Assembly (NCBI RefSeq): GCF_902493215.1
Contig: NZ_CABUOL010000016.1
Span: 1-64,000 of the forward strand
Source of the DNA: an uncultured Mediterranea sp.
GTDB taxonomy: Bacteria; Bacteroidota; Bacteroidia; Bacteroidales; Bacteroidaceae
Length of the DNA stretch: 64,000 bases
Reading direction: 5' to 3'
Position numbers and translations under genes: made by a program. This document shows, piece after piece, positions 52,584 through 61,740 of the stretch (position 1 is its first letter; each line of letters starts with the position of its first letter). The notes under the pieces are model-generated. The model was given only the letters and a program-made list of their open reading frames with translations, was not told where the DNA came from and did no database searches.

Positions 52584-54851
52584 ATGAAAATTCTTTCACT
52601 TACCACAGGAGTGGTGCTGTGCGGACTGCTGGCTATGATGCCGTCCGCATGTGTTTCACAAAAAGAAAACGGGGCGGCCGGCCAGGACTACCTTGCTTAT
52701 GTAGATCCCTACATCGGTTCGGGCGAGCACGGACATGTCTTTGTAGGAGCCAGTGTTCCTCTGGGCATGGTACAGATTGGGCCGCAGAACATCCACAAGG
52801 GATGGGACTGGTGCTCGGGTTATCATTATTCGGACAGCGTGCTGATAGGCTTCAGCCATACGCACCTCAGCGGTACGGGATGTGCCGACCTGGGCGACGT
52901 GCTGCTGATGCCCTATGTAGGCGAGGTCCGTACGGCGCGCGGCGAACAGGACAACATCGAAGGCTCTTGCTCGACCTACTATTCGCACAAGAACGAGGAA
53001 GTGGCTCCCGGCTACTATTCGCTGCTGATGGACAACGGTGTGCGTGCCGAACTCTCGGCTACCGACCGTGTGGCCATTCACCGCTATACCTATCCCGAAG
53101 GAACGCCGCGTCTGCTGGTGAACCTGAAGGAGGGGAACGGAGACCGCGCTTTCGAGACCGGACTGAAACGTGTGGACGAATATACGGTGGAGGGCTACCG
53201 CTTCTCCAAGGGATGGAGCCCGCAGCACAAGGTATTCTTCGTACTGAAGTCCGAGCAGCCGATCGAGAGTGTGGCCGTATTCGACGACGATGCGCCCGCC
53301 GGCCAGGACACGCTGACAGGCAAGGCCGTGAAGGGTGTGCTCACCTTCAAGGGCAACCCGAAGAACGTGCAGCTCAAGGTGGCCCTGTCGTCCGTGAGCT
53401 GTGCCAACGCGCTGGCCAATATGGAGGCCGAGCAGCCCGGATGGGACTTCGAGAAGGTGCGTACGGATGCCGAAAAGCGCTGGAACGAAATGCTGTCGTG
53501 CATCAACGTGGAAAGTGCTGATGAGCGTGGAAAGAAGATTTTCTACACCAGCCTGTACCACATGTTCATTGCCCCGACACTCTATGCTGACGTGAACGGA
53601 GAGTTCCGCGGTCACGACGACAAGATTTACAAGGCAGACGGCTGGACCAACTATTCCACCTTCTCGTTGTGGGATACGTACCGTACCCTCCATCCGCTGC
53701 TCACCATCATCCAGCCGCAGCTGGTACCCGACATGGTGAACTCCATGCTGAGCATCTACGACCAGCAGGGCAAGCTGCCCATCTGGCCGCTGGTGGGAGG
53801 TGAAACCAACCAGATGCCGGGTTACAGCGCCATCCCTGTCATTGCCGACGCTTACCTGAAAGGCTTCCAGGGTTTCGACCCCGAACGTGCCTTGAACACG
53901 ATGGTCGCTTCGGCCACGTACGAGAAGCAGCGCGGCGTGCCCTTCGTGCTGGAAAAGGGCTGGATTCCCTGCGACAAGATGCCCGAAGCCACTTCCATCG
54001 CCATGGAATATGCCGTAGGCGACTGGGGACTGGCCATGATGGCGAAGAAGATGGGCAAGCAGGACATCTACGACACTTTCCTGAAGCGTGGACATTACTA
54101 TGAGAAGTATTTCGACAAGAGTATCAACTTCATCCGTCCGAAGATGGACGACGGCAGCTGGCGTACGCCCTACGACCCCTTCCAGTCTATTCACGGCTGG
54201 GGAGACTTCTGCGAGGGCAATGGCTGGCACTATACCTTCTTCGTGCCCCAGCATCCCGAAGATCTGATTGAACTGATGGGCGGCGACGAACGCTTTGTGG
54301 GCAAACTGGATTCGCTCTTTGTGGCCGAAGGCGACATGGGCGAACATGCTTCGGCCGACATCAGCGGCCTGATCGGTATGTATGCCCACGGCAACGAACC
54401 CAGCCACCACGTGGCCTATCTCTATGCCTATGCCGGACAGCAGTGGAAGACGGCAGAGAAAATCAGCTACATCCAGCACAACTTCTATACCGACCAGCCT
54501 GAAGGCATCATCGGTAACGAGGACTGCGGCCAGATGTCGGCCTGGCATGTACTCTCCGCCCTGGGCTTCTATCAGGTGAACCCGTCCAACGGAATCTTTG
54601 TCTTCGGAAGCCCGCTCTTCGAGAAGGTGACGGTCAACCTGCCGCAGGGCAAGACCTTTACCGTCGAGGCTCCGGCTGTGAGCAAGGACAACAAGTACAT
54701 CCAGTCCGTCCGCCTGAACGGCCAGCCCTACACGAAGAGCTACATCAGCTACGAGGACATCATGAAAGGCGGTACGCTGACCTTCGAGATGGGTAGCGAG
54801 CCGAACAAGGCCTTCGGTGCCGATGCAGCAGACCGTCCGCGTTCGTTGTAG
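52584..54851 (+). CDS. GH92 exo-alpha-mannosidase lipoprotein
   Basis: A 755-residue GH92 enzyme with a lipobox (MMPSACVSQ). It has an N-terminal beta-sandwich (VDPYIGSGEHGHVFVGASVP) and a C-terminal (alpha/alpha)6 barrel. Family features include the acid in SIAMEYAVGDWGLA, the loop GWGDFCEGNGWHYTF, and the calcium-linked GNEDCGQMSAWHVLSALGFY. GH92 enzymes remove alpha-1,2, alpha-1,3 or alpha-1,6 mannose with inversion and need calcium. The gene is notably GC-rich compared with susC/susD. Confidence 0.95.
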   Translation: MKILSLTTGVVLCGLLAMMPSACVSQKENGAAGQDYLAYVDPYIGSGEHGHVFVGASVPLGMVQIGPQNIHKGWDWCSGYHYSDSVLIGFSHTHLSGTGCADLGDVLLMPYVGEVRTARGEQDNIEGSCSTYYSHKNEEVAPGYYSLLMDNGVRAELSATDRVAIHRYTYPEGTPRLLVNLKEGNGDRAFETGLKRVDEYTVEGYRFSKGWSPQHKVFFVLKSEQPIESVAVFDDDAPAGQDTLTGKAVKGVLTFKGNPKNVQLKVALSSVSCANALANMEAEQPGWDFEKVRTDAEKRWNEMLSCINVESADERGKKIFYTSLYHMFIAPTLYADVNGEFRGHDDKIYKADGWTNYSTFSLWDTYRTLHPLLTIIQPQLVPDMVNSMLSIYDQQGKLPIWPLVGGETNQMPGYSAIPVIADAYLKGFQGFDPERALNTMVASATYEKQRGVPFVLEKGWIPCDKMPEATSIAMEYAVGDWGLAMMAKKMGKQDIYDTFLKRGHYYEKYFDKSINFIRPKMDDGSWRTPYDPFQSIHGWGDFCEGNGWHYTFFVPQHPEDLIELMGGDERFVGKLDSLFVAEGDMGEHASADISGLIGMYAHGNEPSHHVAYLYAYAGQQWKTAEKISYIQHNFYTDQPEGIIGNEDCGQMSAWHVLSALGFYQVNPSNGIFVFGSPLFEKVTVNLPQGKTFTVEAPAVSKDNKYIQSVRLNGQPYTKSYISYEDIMKGGTLTFEMGSEPNKAFGADAADRPRSL

Positions 54852-54893
54852 GAACAAACATTCGCGAGAGAGAAAAAAAGTCGGATTTTCCTT

Positions 54894-54925
54894 GGTTGAA
54901 TCTGCTTTTTCAGGCAGATTCAGCC
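54894..54925 (+). other. Hairpin after the GH92 gene
   Basis: GGTTGAATCTGC (54894-54905) pairs with GCAGATTCAGCC (54914-54925), 12 positions with one wobble and an 8-base loop. No T run follows. It directly precedes the TTAA array. Confidence 0.65.
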
Positions 54926-54931
54926 ATCCAA

Positions 54932-55065
54932 ATTTAACAGACGATTAAACGCCCATTTAACAGCCCGTTAAGTATCCGATTAATGGGGTATTAAATAGTC
55001 GTTTAACGGGTCATTAGATACTCGGCTAACAGGGTATTAAATAGGCGGTTAATCGTCTGTTAAAT
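54932..55065. repeat. 134-bp phased TTAA array with closing inverted repeat
   Basis: Twelve TTAA sites (two written TTAG or CTAA) start at 54934, 54945, 54957, 54968, 54980, 54991, 55003, 55014, 55026, 55037, 55049 and 55060. The spacing alternates 11, 12, 11, 12 without exception, equal to about five 23-bp degenerate units each holding two half-sites. The ends form a perfect 17-bp inverted repeat, ATTTAACAGACGATTAA (54932-54948) with 55049-55065. The spacing series is symmetric, so site n pairs with site 13-n and the RNA could fold into one long imperfect hairpin with tip near 54998. It lies between GH92 and the second GH2 gene. Confidence 0.9.
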
Positions 55066-55140
55066 AATTGCCCTTCCGACTGTAAGCGGGAGTCTTAGGA
55101 AAAGGCCCCGCTTTGCATGTTTTAATATATTAATAATCTG

Positions 55141-58100
55141 TTGTTTATGAATAAAAAGAATACCCAACTTCTCGTTTGGAGCGGAGTAGGGGCACTGGCA
55201 TTCCTGTCCGGCTGTTCCGATGTGCGTACAGCTTCGAAAGACTCGTTCCTCCGTTCCGACTACTATACCCGAGGCATCGGCGTCTATCCGGGCTCTCCGC
55301 AGGAAGACTTCTCGCCCGAGCTGTTGCCCGACCGCAACCAGTATCGCAACCTGGCCCTTCTGCGTGCCACGTACCAGTCGTCGGCCTACGACTATAACCT
55401 GACTTCGCAGTTGCTGACCGACGGCATCGTGACCGATCAGGCTCCCCAGTATTTCGACCTCCTGACTGCCGGAGGAAGTGCCCCCAAGCGGGAGCGGGAG
55501 TGGATGATAGACGGAGGCCCCTATTCGCGCAATACCGTGCGCGGCGAGGAGGCCTTTTTCGTGTTCGACATGCACAATTACAGCAAGACCATCGGCCGTG
55601 CGGTGGTGACCGGTACCCTGATTTACGACGACAAGGCGGCTCAGGGCGGTTACGAAATGACGTGGGAGGCCTCGAACGACGGCAAGAACTGGACCGTGCT
55701 GGCCGTGAACAAGGGAGCCGGACTGCCCGGCAAGGCCCGTTCCGGACGGGTGGAGGTGAACGACCCCAACAAGCAGACCGGTACCGTATCCATGCCGATG
55801 CGCCGGCTGCAGGAAACGTTCGACTTTACCAACACGGCGGCCTATGCTTCCTACCGCATCCGCCTGCGGATGAAAGGTGCCTATGAGTGGACCTTCCACG
55901 AAGTGGACTTCTCCAATGCCGACGGAGCGGTGGACCTGAAACCCTCGCAATTCTTCACCAGTACCTGGATGAGTGCCACGGCAGGCGAGGAGTGGGTCAG
56001 TGTGGACCTGGGGTCGCATTCGGAGTTCGACAAGGTCATCCTTCACTGGGTGAACAAGGCCGTCAAGGGACGTATCCAGACTTCGGATGATGCCCAGACC
56101 TGGACCGACGCGGCTCCGCTGCCCGGCGGTGAAGGGCTGACGGACGAGATAGCCGTTCAGGGCAAGGCCCGCTACGTGCGTGTCTGTATGGAGCAGTCGG
56201 CCGACGGCGGACGCTACATCCTGAGCGAACTGGAGGTGATGGGACGTGGCGGACTGCTGCCTTATGCGGTGAACAAGTCTGAAATCAAGGATAACAGAAT
56301 GACGCTTTCGGGTGGCGACTGGAAGTTGCAGCGCGCTTCCGAGGTACAGGCCGGTGGCGAGGAGATTGCTTCGGTTTTCTACATCCCCGAAGGATGGGTG
56401 ACGGCTACGGTACCGGGCACGGTGCTCACCTCGTACAAGAACGTAGGAGCCTTGGCCGACCCCAATTATGCCGATAACCAGCTGATGATATCCGAGTCCT
56501 TCTTCAACTCCAACTTCTGGTACCGCAACGAGTTCCATGTGCCGGCCTCGTTCAAGCGCGACCGTGTATTCCTGAACTTCGACGGCATCAACTGGAAGGC
56601 CAATGTCTATCTGAACGGAAAGCAGGTAGGCCGTCTGGAGGGAGCCTTCATCCGTGGCAAGTTCGACGTGACGGACTGCGTGAAGGAAGGTACGAACGTG
56701 CTGGCTGTAGAAATCGTCAAGAACGCGCACATCGGTGCCATCAAGGAAAAGAACAAGCAGAGCACGGACTTCAACGGCGGTATCCTCGGTGCGGACAACC
56801 CCACGTTCCATGCCACCATCGGCTGGGACTGGATACCTACCATGCGCGGACGTAACATCGGTATCTGGAACGACGTCTTCCTGACAACAACCGGCAAGGT
56901 GACCGTGCAGGATCCCTACGTACAGACCCAGCTTGCTCTGCCCGATACCACACAGGCCCGTCTGACAGCCGAAGTGGTGGTGAAGAACCATGACGGCAAG
57001 GACGTGAGCGGTGTTCTGCAGGGCAGGGTAGGCGACGTCACCTTCGAGCAGCCCGTGCAGCTGAAGGCCGGCGAAGAACGGACTGTTGTATTCGATGCCG
57101 ACCGCTTCCCCCAGCTTCAGGTGAAGAATCCTCGTCTGTGGTGGCCCAACGGTTACGGTACACCTTATTTATATGATGCAAACTTTACGTTCAAGGTGGG
57201 CGAAGAAGTATCCGATGCCCGTGACTTCAAGGTGGGTATCCGCCAGATGACGTTCAACGAAGACGGCGGTGTACTGAACCTTTACGTCAACGGACGCCGT
57301 TTCATCGGCCGTGGCGGTAACTGGGGCTTCAGCGAATCGAACCTCAACTACCGCGGACGCGAATACGAGACGGCTGTGGCCTACCATGCCGACATGAATT
57401 TCACCATGTTGCGCAACTGGGTGGGCATGATTGGCGACGAAGAACTGTATGACGCCTGCGACAAGTACGGCATCATGATCTGGCAGGACTTCTGGCTGGC
57501 CAATCCTGCCGACGGTCCCGATCCTTACTATCCCGACATGTTCATCGCGAATGCCGAAGACTATGTGAAGCGCATCCGTAGCCATGCCTCCATCGGCCTG
57601 TACTGCGGCCGCAATGAGGGTTTCCCGCCCGAGACCATCGACAAGGCCCTGCGTCGCATTGTGAAGGAAGAACATCCGGGGATGCACTACATCTCCAGTT
57701 CGGCCGACGATGTAGTGAGCGGTCACGGTCCTTATCGCATGTTGCCTGCCAAGACCTACTTCACGCTGGAAACCGGCAACGACAAGTTCCACAGCGAACG
57801 CGGCATGCCCAATGTGCTGACCTACGAAAGCTTCCTGCGCACCTATTCGCCCGAAGGCATCTGGCCGCAGTCCGACCAGTGGGGCATGCACGACTATACG
57901 CTGGAGGGAGCTCAGGGTGCTACGTCGTTCAACGAGATTATCGCTACCGGTTACGGACAGCCCGAAAGCGCGAAAGAATTTGCCGACCTGGCCCAGTGGG
58001 TGAACTACGATGGCCACCGCAGCCTCTTCGAGTCGCGCAGCAAGAACCGCATGGGGTTGCTGATGTGGATGAGCCATTCGTGCTGGCCTTCGATGGTATG

Positions 58101-58758
58101 GCAGACGTACGACTACTATTTCGAACCGACAGCTGCCTATTTCGCCATCAAGAAGGCTTCCGAGCCGTTGCATATCCAGTGGAATCCGGCTACCGACGAA
58201 GTGGAAGTGGTGAACTATCATGCCGGACTGCGTCCTGGCCTGAAAGCCCGTGTACAGGTGCTCAACATGGATGCCACCGTAGCTTGGGAAAAGGAAGCCT
58301 CGGTAGACAGCCGGGAAGACACGACCGAGAAATGTATCAAGCTGGAATTCCCCGACGGGTTGAGCCAGGTTCATTTCATCAGGCTGACGCTGGAAGAGAA
58401 TGGAAAGACTGTATCGGAAAACTTCTACCATCGTAGCAAGGTGGAGAACAACTATCAGGAACTGAAACAGCTTCCGAAGATTTCCTTGCGTGCACAAACT
58501 CAATATGAGAAGGGAGATGACGGTGAGTGGAAGGCTGAAATAACGGTAGAGAACCGTTCTCAGACTCCGGCTCTGATGGTTCGTCTGAATATTGTAGGCG
58601 ACAAGGACGGCAAGCAATTCCTTCCCATCTTCTATTCCGACAACTACTTTGCGTTGTTGCCGGGCGAGACGAAGGTGGTACGTGTACACTGGAAAGATGT
58701 GGATACGCGTGGAAACGCGCCTTTGCTGAAGGTGTCAGGCTATAATGTAGTAGAATAA
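55141..58758 (+). CDS. GH2 enzyme (mannosidase/glucosaminidase-like) with discoidin modules
   Basis: A 1205-residue lipoprotein (lipobox ALAFLSGC). The N-terminal ~385 residues contain two F5/8 C-type modules (around 60-240 and 270-385), then a GH2 core: sugar-binding domain (about 390-600), Ig-like part, and barrel starting MLRNWVGM, with ELYDACDKYGIMIWQDFW. The acid/base is E826 in GRNEG and the nucleophile E886 in HSERG. This resembles beta-mannosidases and exo-beta-glucosaminidases more than beta-galactosidases. In the N-glycan model it would cut the core Man-beta-GlcNAc bond. An unusual array lies just upstream; dcuB follows after 4 bases. Confidence 0.88.
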   Translation: MFMNKKNTQLLVWSGVGALAFLSGCSDVRTASKDSFLRSDYYTRGIGVYPGSPQEDFSPELLPDRNQYRNLALLRATYQSSAYDYNLTSQLLTDGIVTDQAPQYFDLLTAGGSAPKREREWMIDGGPYSRNTVRGEEAFFVFDMHNYSKTIGRAVVTGTLIYDDKAAQGGYEMTWEASNDGKNWTVLAVNKGAGLPGKARSGRVEVNDPNKQTGTVSMPMRRLQETFDFTNTAAYASYRIRLRMKGAYEWTFHEVDFSNADGAVDLKPSQFFTSTWMSATAGEEWVSVDLGSHSEFDKVILHWVNKAVKGRIQTSDDAQTWTDAAPLPGGEGLTDEIAVQGKARYVRVCMEQSADGGRYILSELEVMGRGGLLPYAVNKSEIKDNRMTLSGGDWKLQRASEVQAGGEEIASVFYIPEGWVTATVPGTVLTSYKNVGALADPNYADNQLMISESFFNSNFWYRNEFHVPASFKRDRVFLNFDGINWKANVYLNGKQVGRLEGAFIRGKFDVTDCVKEGTNVLAVEIVKNAHIGAIKEKNKQSTDFNGGILGADNPTFHATIGWDWIPTMRGRNIGIWNDVFLTTTGKVTVQDPYVQTQLALPDTTQARLTAEVVVKNHDGKDVSGVLQGRVGDVTFEQPVQLKAGEERTVVFDADRFPQLQVKNPRLWWPNGYGTPYLYDANFTFKVGEEVSDARDFKVGIRQMTFNEDGGVLNLYVNGRRFIGRGGNWGFSESNLNYRGREYETAVAYHADMNFTMLRNWVGMIGDEELYDACDKYGIMIWQDFWLANPADGPDPYYPDMFIANAEDYVKRIRSHASIGLYCGRNEGFPPETIDKALRRIVKEEHPGMHYISSSADDVVSGHGPYRMLPAKTYFTLETGNDKFHSERGMPNVLTYESFLRTYSPEGIWPQSDQWGMHDYTLEGAQGATSFNEIIATGYGQPESAKEFADLAQWVNYDGHRSLFESRSKNRMGLLMWMSHSCWPSMVWQTYDYYFEPTAAYFAIKKASEPLHIQWNPATDEVEVVNYHAGLRPGLKARVQVLNMDATVAWEKEASVDSREDTTEKCIKLEFPDGLSQVHFIRLTLEENGKTVSENFYHRSKVENNYQELKQLPKISLRAQTQYEKGDDGEWKAEITVENRSQTPALMVRLNIVGDKDGKQFLPIFYSDNYFALLPGETKVVRVHWKDVDTRGNAPLLKVSGYNVVE

Positions 58759-58762
58759 AGAT

Positions 58763-60070
58763 ATGTGGTTACAACTGATTGTCGTATTGGCAGCCATCAT
58801 CATCGGTGCCCGTCTGGGCGGCATCGGACTGGGAGTGATGGGCGGTTTGGGACTGGCTTTGCTCTGTTTTGTTTTCGGGCTTCAGCCCACCGCCCCGCCC
58901 ATCGATGTGATGCTGATGATTGTGGCCGTCATTTCGGCAGCCTCGTGTATGCAGGCCGCCGGAGGGCTCGACTATATGGTGAAGCTGGCCGAGCGGATGC
59001 TGCGCAAGCATCCGTCTCGTGTCACGCTGCTTAGTCCGCTTGTCACCTATCTGTTTACTTTTGTGGCTGGGACGGGGCATATAGCCTATTCCGTACTGCC
59101 TGTGATAGCCGAAGTGGCACGCGAGACGAAAATCCGTCCCGAGCGTCCGCTGGGTATTGCGGTCATCGCTTCGCAGCAGGCCATCACAGCCAGCCCCATC
59201 TCAGCGGCTACGGTAGCTTTGCTGGGGATGCTGGCCGGCTTCGATATCTCTTTGTTCGACATCCTGAAGATTTCCGTCCCCGCTACCCTGATAGGAGTGT
59301 TGGTGGGAGCTTTCTGTTCGATGAAAGTGGGTAAGGAACTGGAGGACGATCCCGAATACCAGCGTCGTCTGAAGGAGGGTGTGATAGAAAACCGGCTGGT
59401 GGAAACTGCTTCATCGTTCGACGTCCGGAAAGCCCGCATATCGGTGGGAATATTCCTGCTGGCCACTTTCCTGATTGTGCTGTTCGGTTCGGTCGATGCC
59501 CTGAGGCCGGTATTTCAGTCGGACGGGAAAAATGTGCCGCTCGACATGCCCTCCATCATCGAAATCATCATGCTCAGCACGTCGGCTCTCATTCTGCTTG
59601 TCTGCCGTATCGACGGTATCAAGGCTGTGCAGGGGAGCATCTTTTCAGCGGGCATGCAGGCGGTGATTGCCATCTTCGGCATTGCCTGGATGGGCGATAC
59701 ATTTATCGCCGGTAACCTGGCTTCGCTGACTGCTTCCATCGAACACGTTGTCCAGTCGATGCCCTGGCTGTTCGGAGTGGCCTTGTTCGTCATGTCCATC
59801 CTGCTTTACAGTCAGGCGGCTACCATCCGCGCGGTGGTTCCTTTAGGCATTGCCCTGAGTATATCTCCCTGGATGTTGATTGCTCTGTTCCCGGCGGTGA
59901 ACGGTTATTTTTTCATACCCAATTATCCGACGGTTGTGGCAGCCATCAATTTTGACCGTACAGGAACGACCCGTATCGGGAAATACATCCTCAACCATTC
60001 CTTCATGATGCCGGGGTTGGTTTGTACCGTCGTAAGTATTTTGGTAGGACTGTTGCTGATATGGTTGTAG
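58763..60070 (+). CDS. dcuB: Anaerobic C4-dicarboxylate transporter (DcuA/DcuB family)
   Basis: A 435-residue inner-membrane antiporter with ten or more helices. It matches DcuA/DcuB along its length: QLIVVLAAIIIGARLGGIGLG at the start (a DcuB-like first helix), GTGHIAYSVLPVIAEVA, IRPERPLGIAVIASQ, and the end FDRTGTTRIGKYILNHSFMMPG. These proteins exchange fumarate, malate or aspartate for succinate in anaerobic growth. It starts 4 bases after the GH2 stop, so it is read on the same transcript as the PUL, which is unusual. It converges on the LRR gene with 14 bases between. Confidence 0.93.
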   Translation: MWLQLIVVLAAIIIGARLGGIGLGVMGGLGLALLCFVFGLQPTAPPIDVMLMIVAVISAASCMQAAGGLDYMVKLAERMLRKHPSRVTLLSPLVTYLFTFVAGTGHIAYSVLPVIAEVARETKIRPERPLGIAVIASQQAITASPISAATVALLGMLAGFDISLFDILKISVPATLIGVLVGAFCSMKVGKELEDDPEYQRRLKEGVIENRLVETASSFDVRKARISVGIFLLATFLIVLFGSVDALRPVFQSDGKNVPLDMPSIIEIIMLSTSALILLVCRIDGIKAVQGSIFSAGMQAVIAIFGIAWMGDTFIAGNLASLTASIEHVVQSMPWLFGVALFVMSILLYSQAATIRAVVPLGIALSISPWMLIALFPAVNGYFFIPNYPTVVAAINFDRTGTTRIGKYILNHSFMMPGLVCTVVSILVGLLLIWL

Positions 60071-60084
60071 AATAAGTGATGAAA

Positions 60085-61728
60085 CTAAAAATTATCTTCG
60101 ACGATTGTCTTGAATTGTCCCCACACCCGATGATTGCGGTAGATGGACTTGCATCCGTAGGGTACATGCAGGATGCACGATTCGAACAGCGGTTCAGCCC
60201 CGACAAAGGCTTCTGCATGACAGACAGGAGGAAAATCGGGTGCCTTGACATACAGCTGTTGCAGGGAGCTGCAACCATCCAGCCAATATTCGGACAGGTA
60301 GGATGTCGATTTACCTAAAGTCAGGGAAACCAGTTGTTCGCATCGTTGGAAACATCCGTTCGGGATGAGGCTTACAGCATCGGGCAGGACCACGCTTTCC
60401 AGAGTGGAGGCGGTAAAGGCTCCCTGCCCGATTTCTTTTATGGAAGCCGGCAGGTCAATACCTTGCAAACGGCTGTTGCGGAAAGCATATTCGCCGATGG
60501 CCGTAACGGTGGAAGGAAGCTGGCAACTCTTATCGGGCTTGCCTTCAGGATACCATATCAGTGTGGTCATTTCTTTGTTGTATAAGATTCCATTGGCACT
60601 GCTGAAAGTAGGGTTGGCTGTGGGGACTTCGAAAGCGGTCAGTCCACTACATCCGGATGAAGGGGCAAATTCCACCAGCTGTGGTGAGAGGTGGAGAATG
60701 GAGAGAGCCTGGCAATTCTCGAATGCGTTTTCCTCAACGGCGGTTGTAGCGGCAGGCAGGGTCAGCTCCTGCAACCAGCTGCAACGGGCAAACATCCCCC
60801 GACTAACAATATTGTCTGCCGTATATCGCTGCCCGTCGTAGCTGATGCCTCCCGATACAATAGATGCGTCGTTCAGATTCAGTACCTGTAGTCTGCCGGG
60901 TGTTTCGTTTCCATTTACATCAATGCCCATAATTTCGCGCAGGTAGCGGATGTCGGTTCCATTCAGCGGACCGGCTATGTTGAGGCTGGGAAATTGGTAT
61001 TTTTCTTGCTCGTCCATGGCTTCGGACAAAGTACCGGCTTGTGTCAGAATAACAGCCTGACCGGTACGGAAACGGTAAATCTCGCTCCGTGTCTCACCGA
61101 TGGAATTGGCGGCGTATGCCTGGATGCAGTAGTCTGTTTCCCGTTCCAGACCGCTGATGCGGGCGCGCAGCCGATCGGCTCCTGTGGGTTGCAGGCTGAT
61201 TTGTTGTTCATCGCTCTCGCCCTGCTTGTAATAATAGAAACCGGTAGCGGTGATGTCTTCTCCTCCATTGTCTTGTATGGTGTATTCCAACGTGATGCTG
61301 AGCGGGCCTTGGTTGAGCATGGTCAGTGTGCCGAGAGTTGGAACAACGTTGGGTTGTGTCGTGAAGGTCAGTACTTCACTCCGCACCTGGCTTTGCCCAT
61401 TTCCGGCTTCAAGGCAGTAATGGTAGGTTGTTCCCGGTTTCAGTCCGTTCAGGCTGGCTGTCGCTTTCAGCTCTTCTGCCGGACAGTCCTTTTCCTCTTC
61501 CATTTCGGACGTGGTGCCATAACGGAAACGAATCCATCGGACACTACCATCGCCGTTGGGGGTTACTTCTCCGTTCAGCAAGGCGCTGGTCCGTGTAATT
61601 GCTTCCGCTTCGTTTAGGATGAGCGTAGGAGGCAGGCTGGTAGGAGTCTCTTCTTCACGGCACGAGGAGGCCAGTACCAATACCAGCAGGAGAATAATCC
61701 GATTGTATATTTGCCAACGTAAAATCAT
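60085..61728 (-). CDS. BspA-like leucine-rich-repeat lipoprotein
   Basis: A 547-residue lipoprotein (lipobox VLASSCREE). Two fibronectin type III-like domains (about 30-125 and 130-222, with GLKPGTTYHYCLEA and GLERETDYCIQAYA) are followed by BspA-type LRR_5 repeats (about 290-545; for example GEYAFRNSRLQGIDLPASIKEIG and GAFTASTLESVVLP). Such proteins often mediate adhesion or host binding. It is 12 bases downstream of the 61741-62730 gene on the minus strand and is part of that cluster. Confidence 0.9.
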   Translation of the reverse strand: MILRWQIYNRIILLLVLVLASSCREEETPTSLPPTLILNEAEAITRTSALLNGEVTPNGDGSVRWIRFRYGTTSEMEEEKDCPAEELKATASLNGLKPGTTYHYCLEAGNGQSQVRSEVLTFTTQPNVVPTLGTLTMLNQGPLSITLEYTIQDNGGEDITATGFYYYKQGESDEQQISLQPTGADRLRARISGLERETDYCIQAYAANSIGETRSEIYRFRTGQAVILTQAGTLSEAMDEQEKYQFPSLNIAGPLNGTDIRYLREIMGIDVNGNETPGRLQVLNLNDASIVSGGISYDGQRYTADNIVSRGMFARCSWLQELTLPAATTAVEENAFENCQALSILHLSPQLVEFAPSSGCSGLTAFEVPTANPTFSSANGILYNKEMTTLIWYPEGKPDKSCQLPSTVTAIGEYAFRNSRLQGIDLPASIKEIGQGAFTASTLESVVLPDAVSLIPNGCFQRCEQLVSLTLGKSTSYLSEYWLDGCSSLQQLYVKAPDFPPVCHAEAFVGAEPLFESCILHVPYGCKSIYRNHRVWGQFKTIVEDNF

Positions 61729-61740
61729 AATTCCATCGTT

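Noticed and set aside
52656..54857. 733-codon minus-strand frame opposite GH92
   Set aside because: GC-rich coding sequence often leaves the antisense frame open; the product has no signal or motif, while GH92 is unmistakable.
55060..56991. 643-codon minus-strand frame opposite the second GH2
   Set aside because: Same antisense effect of codon bias; its start lies in the GH2 coding region and no family matches.
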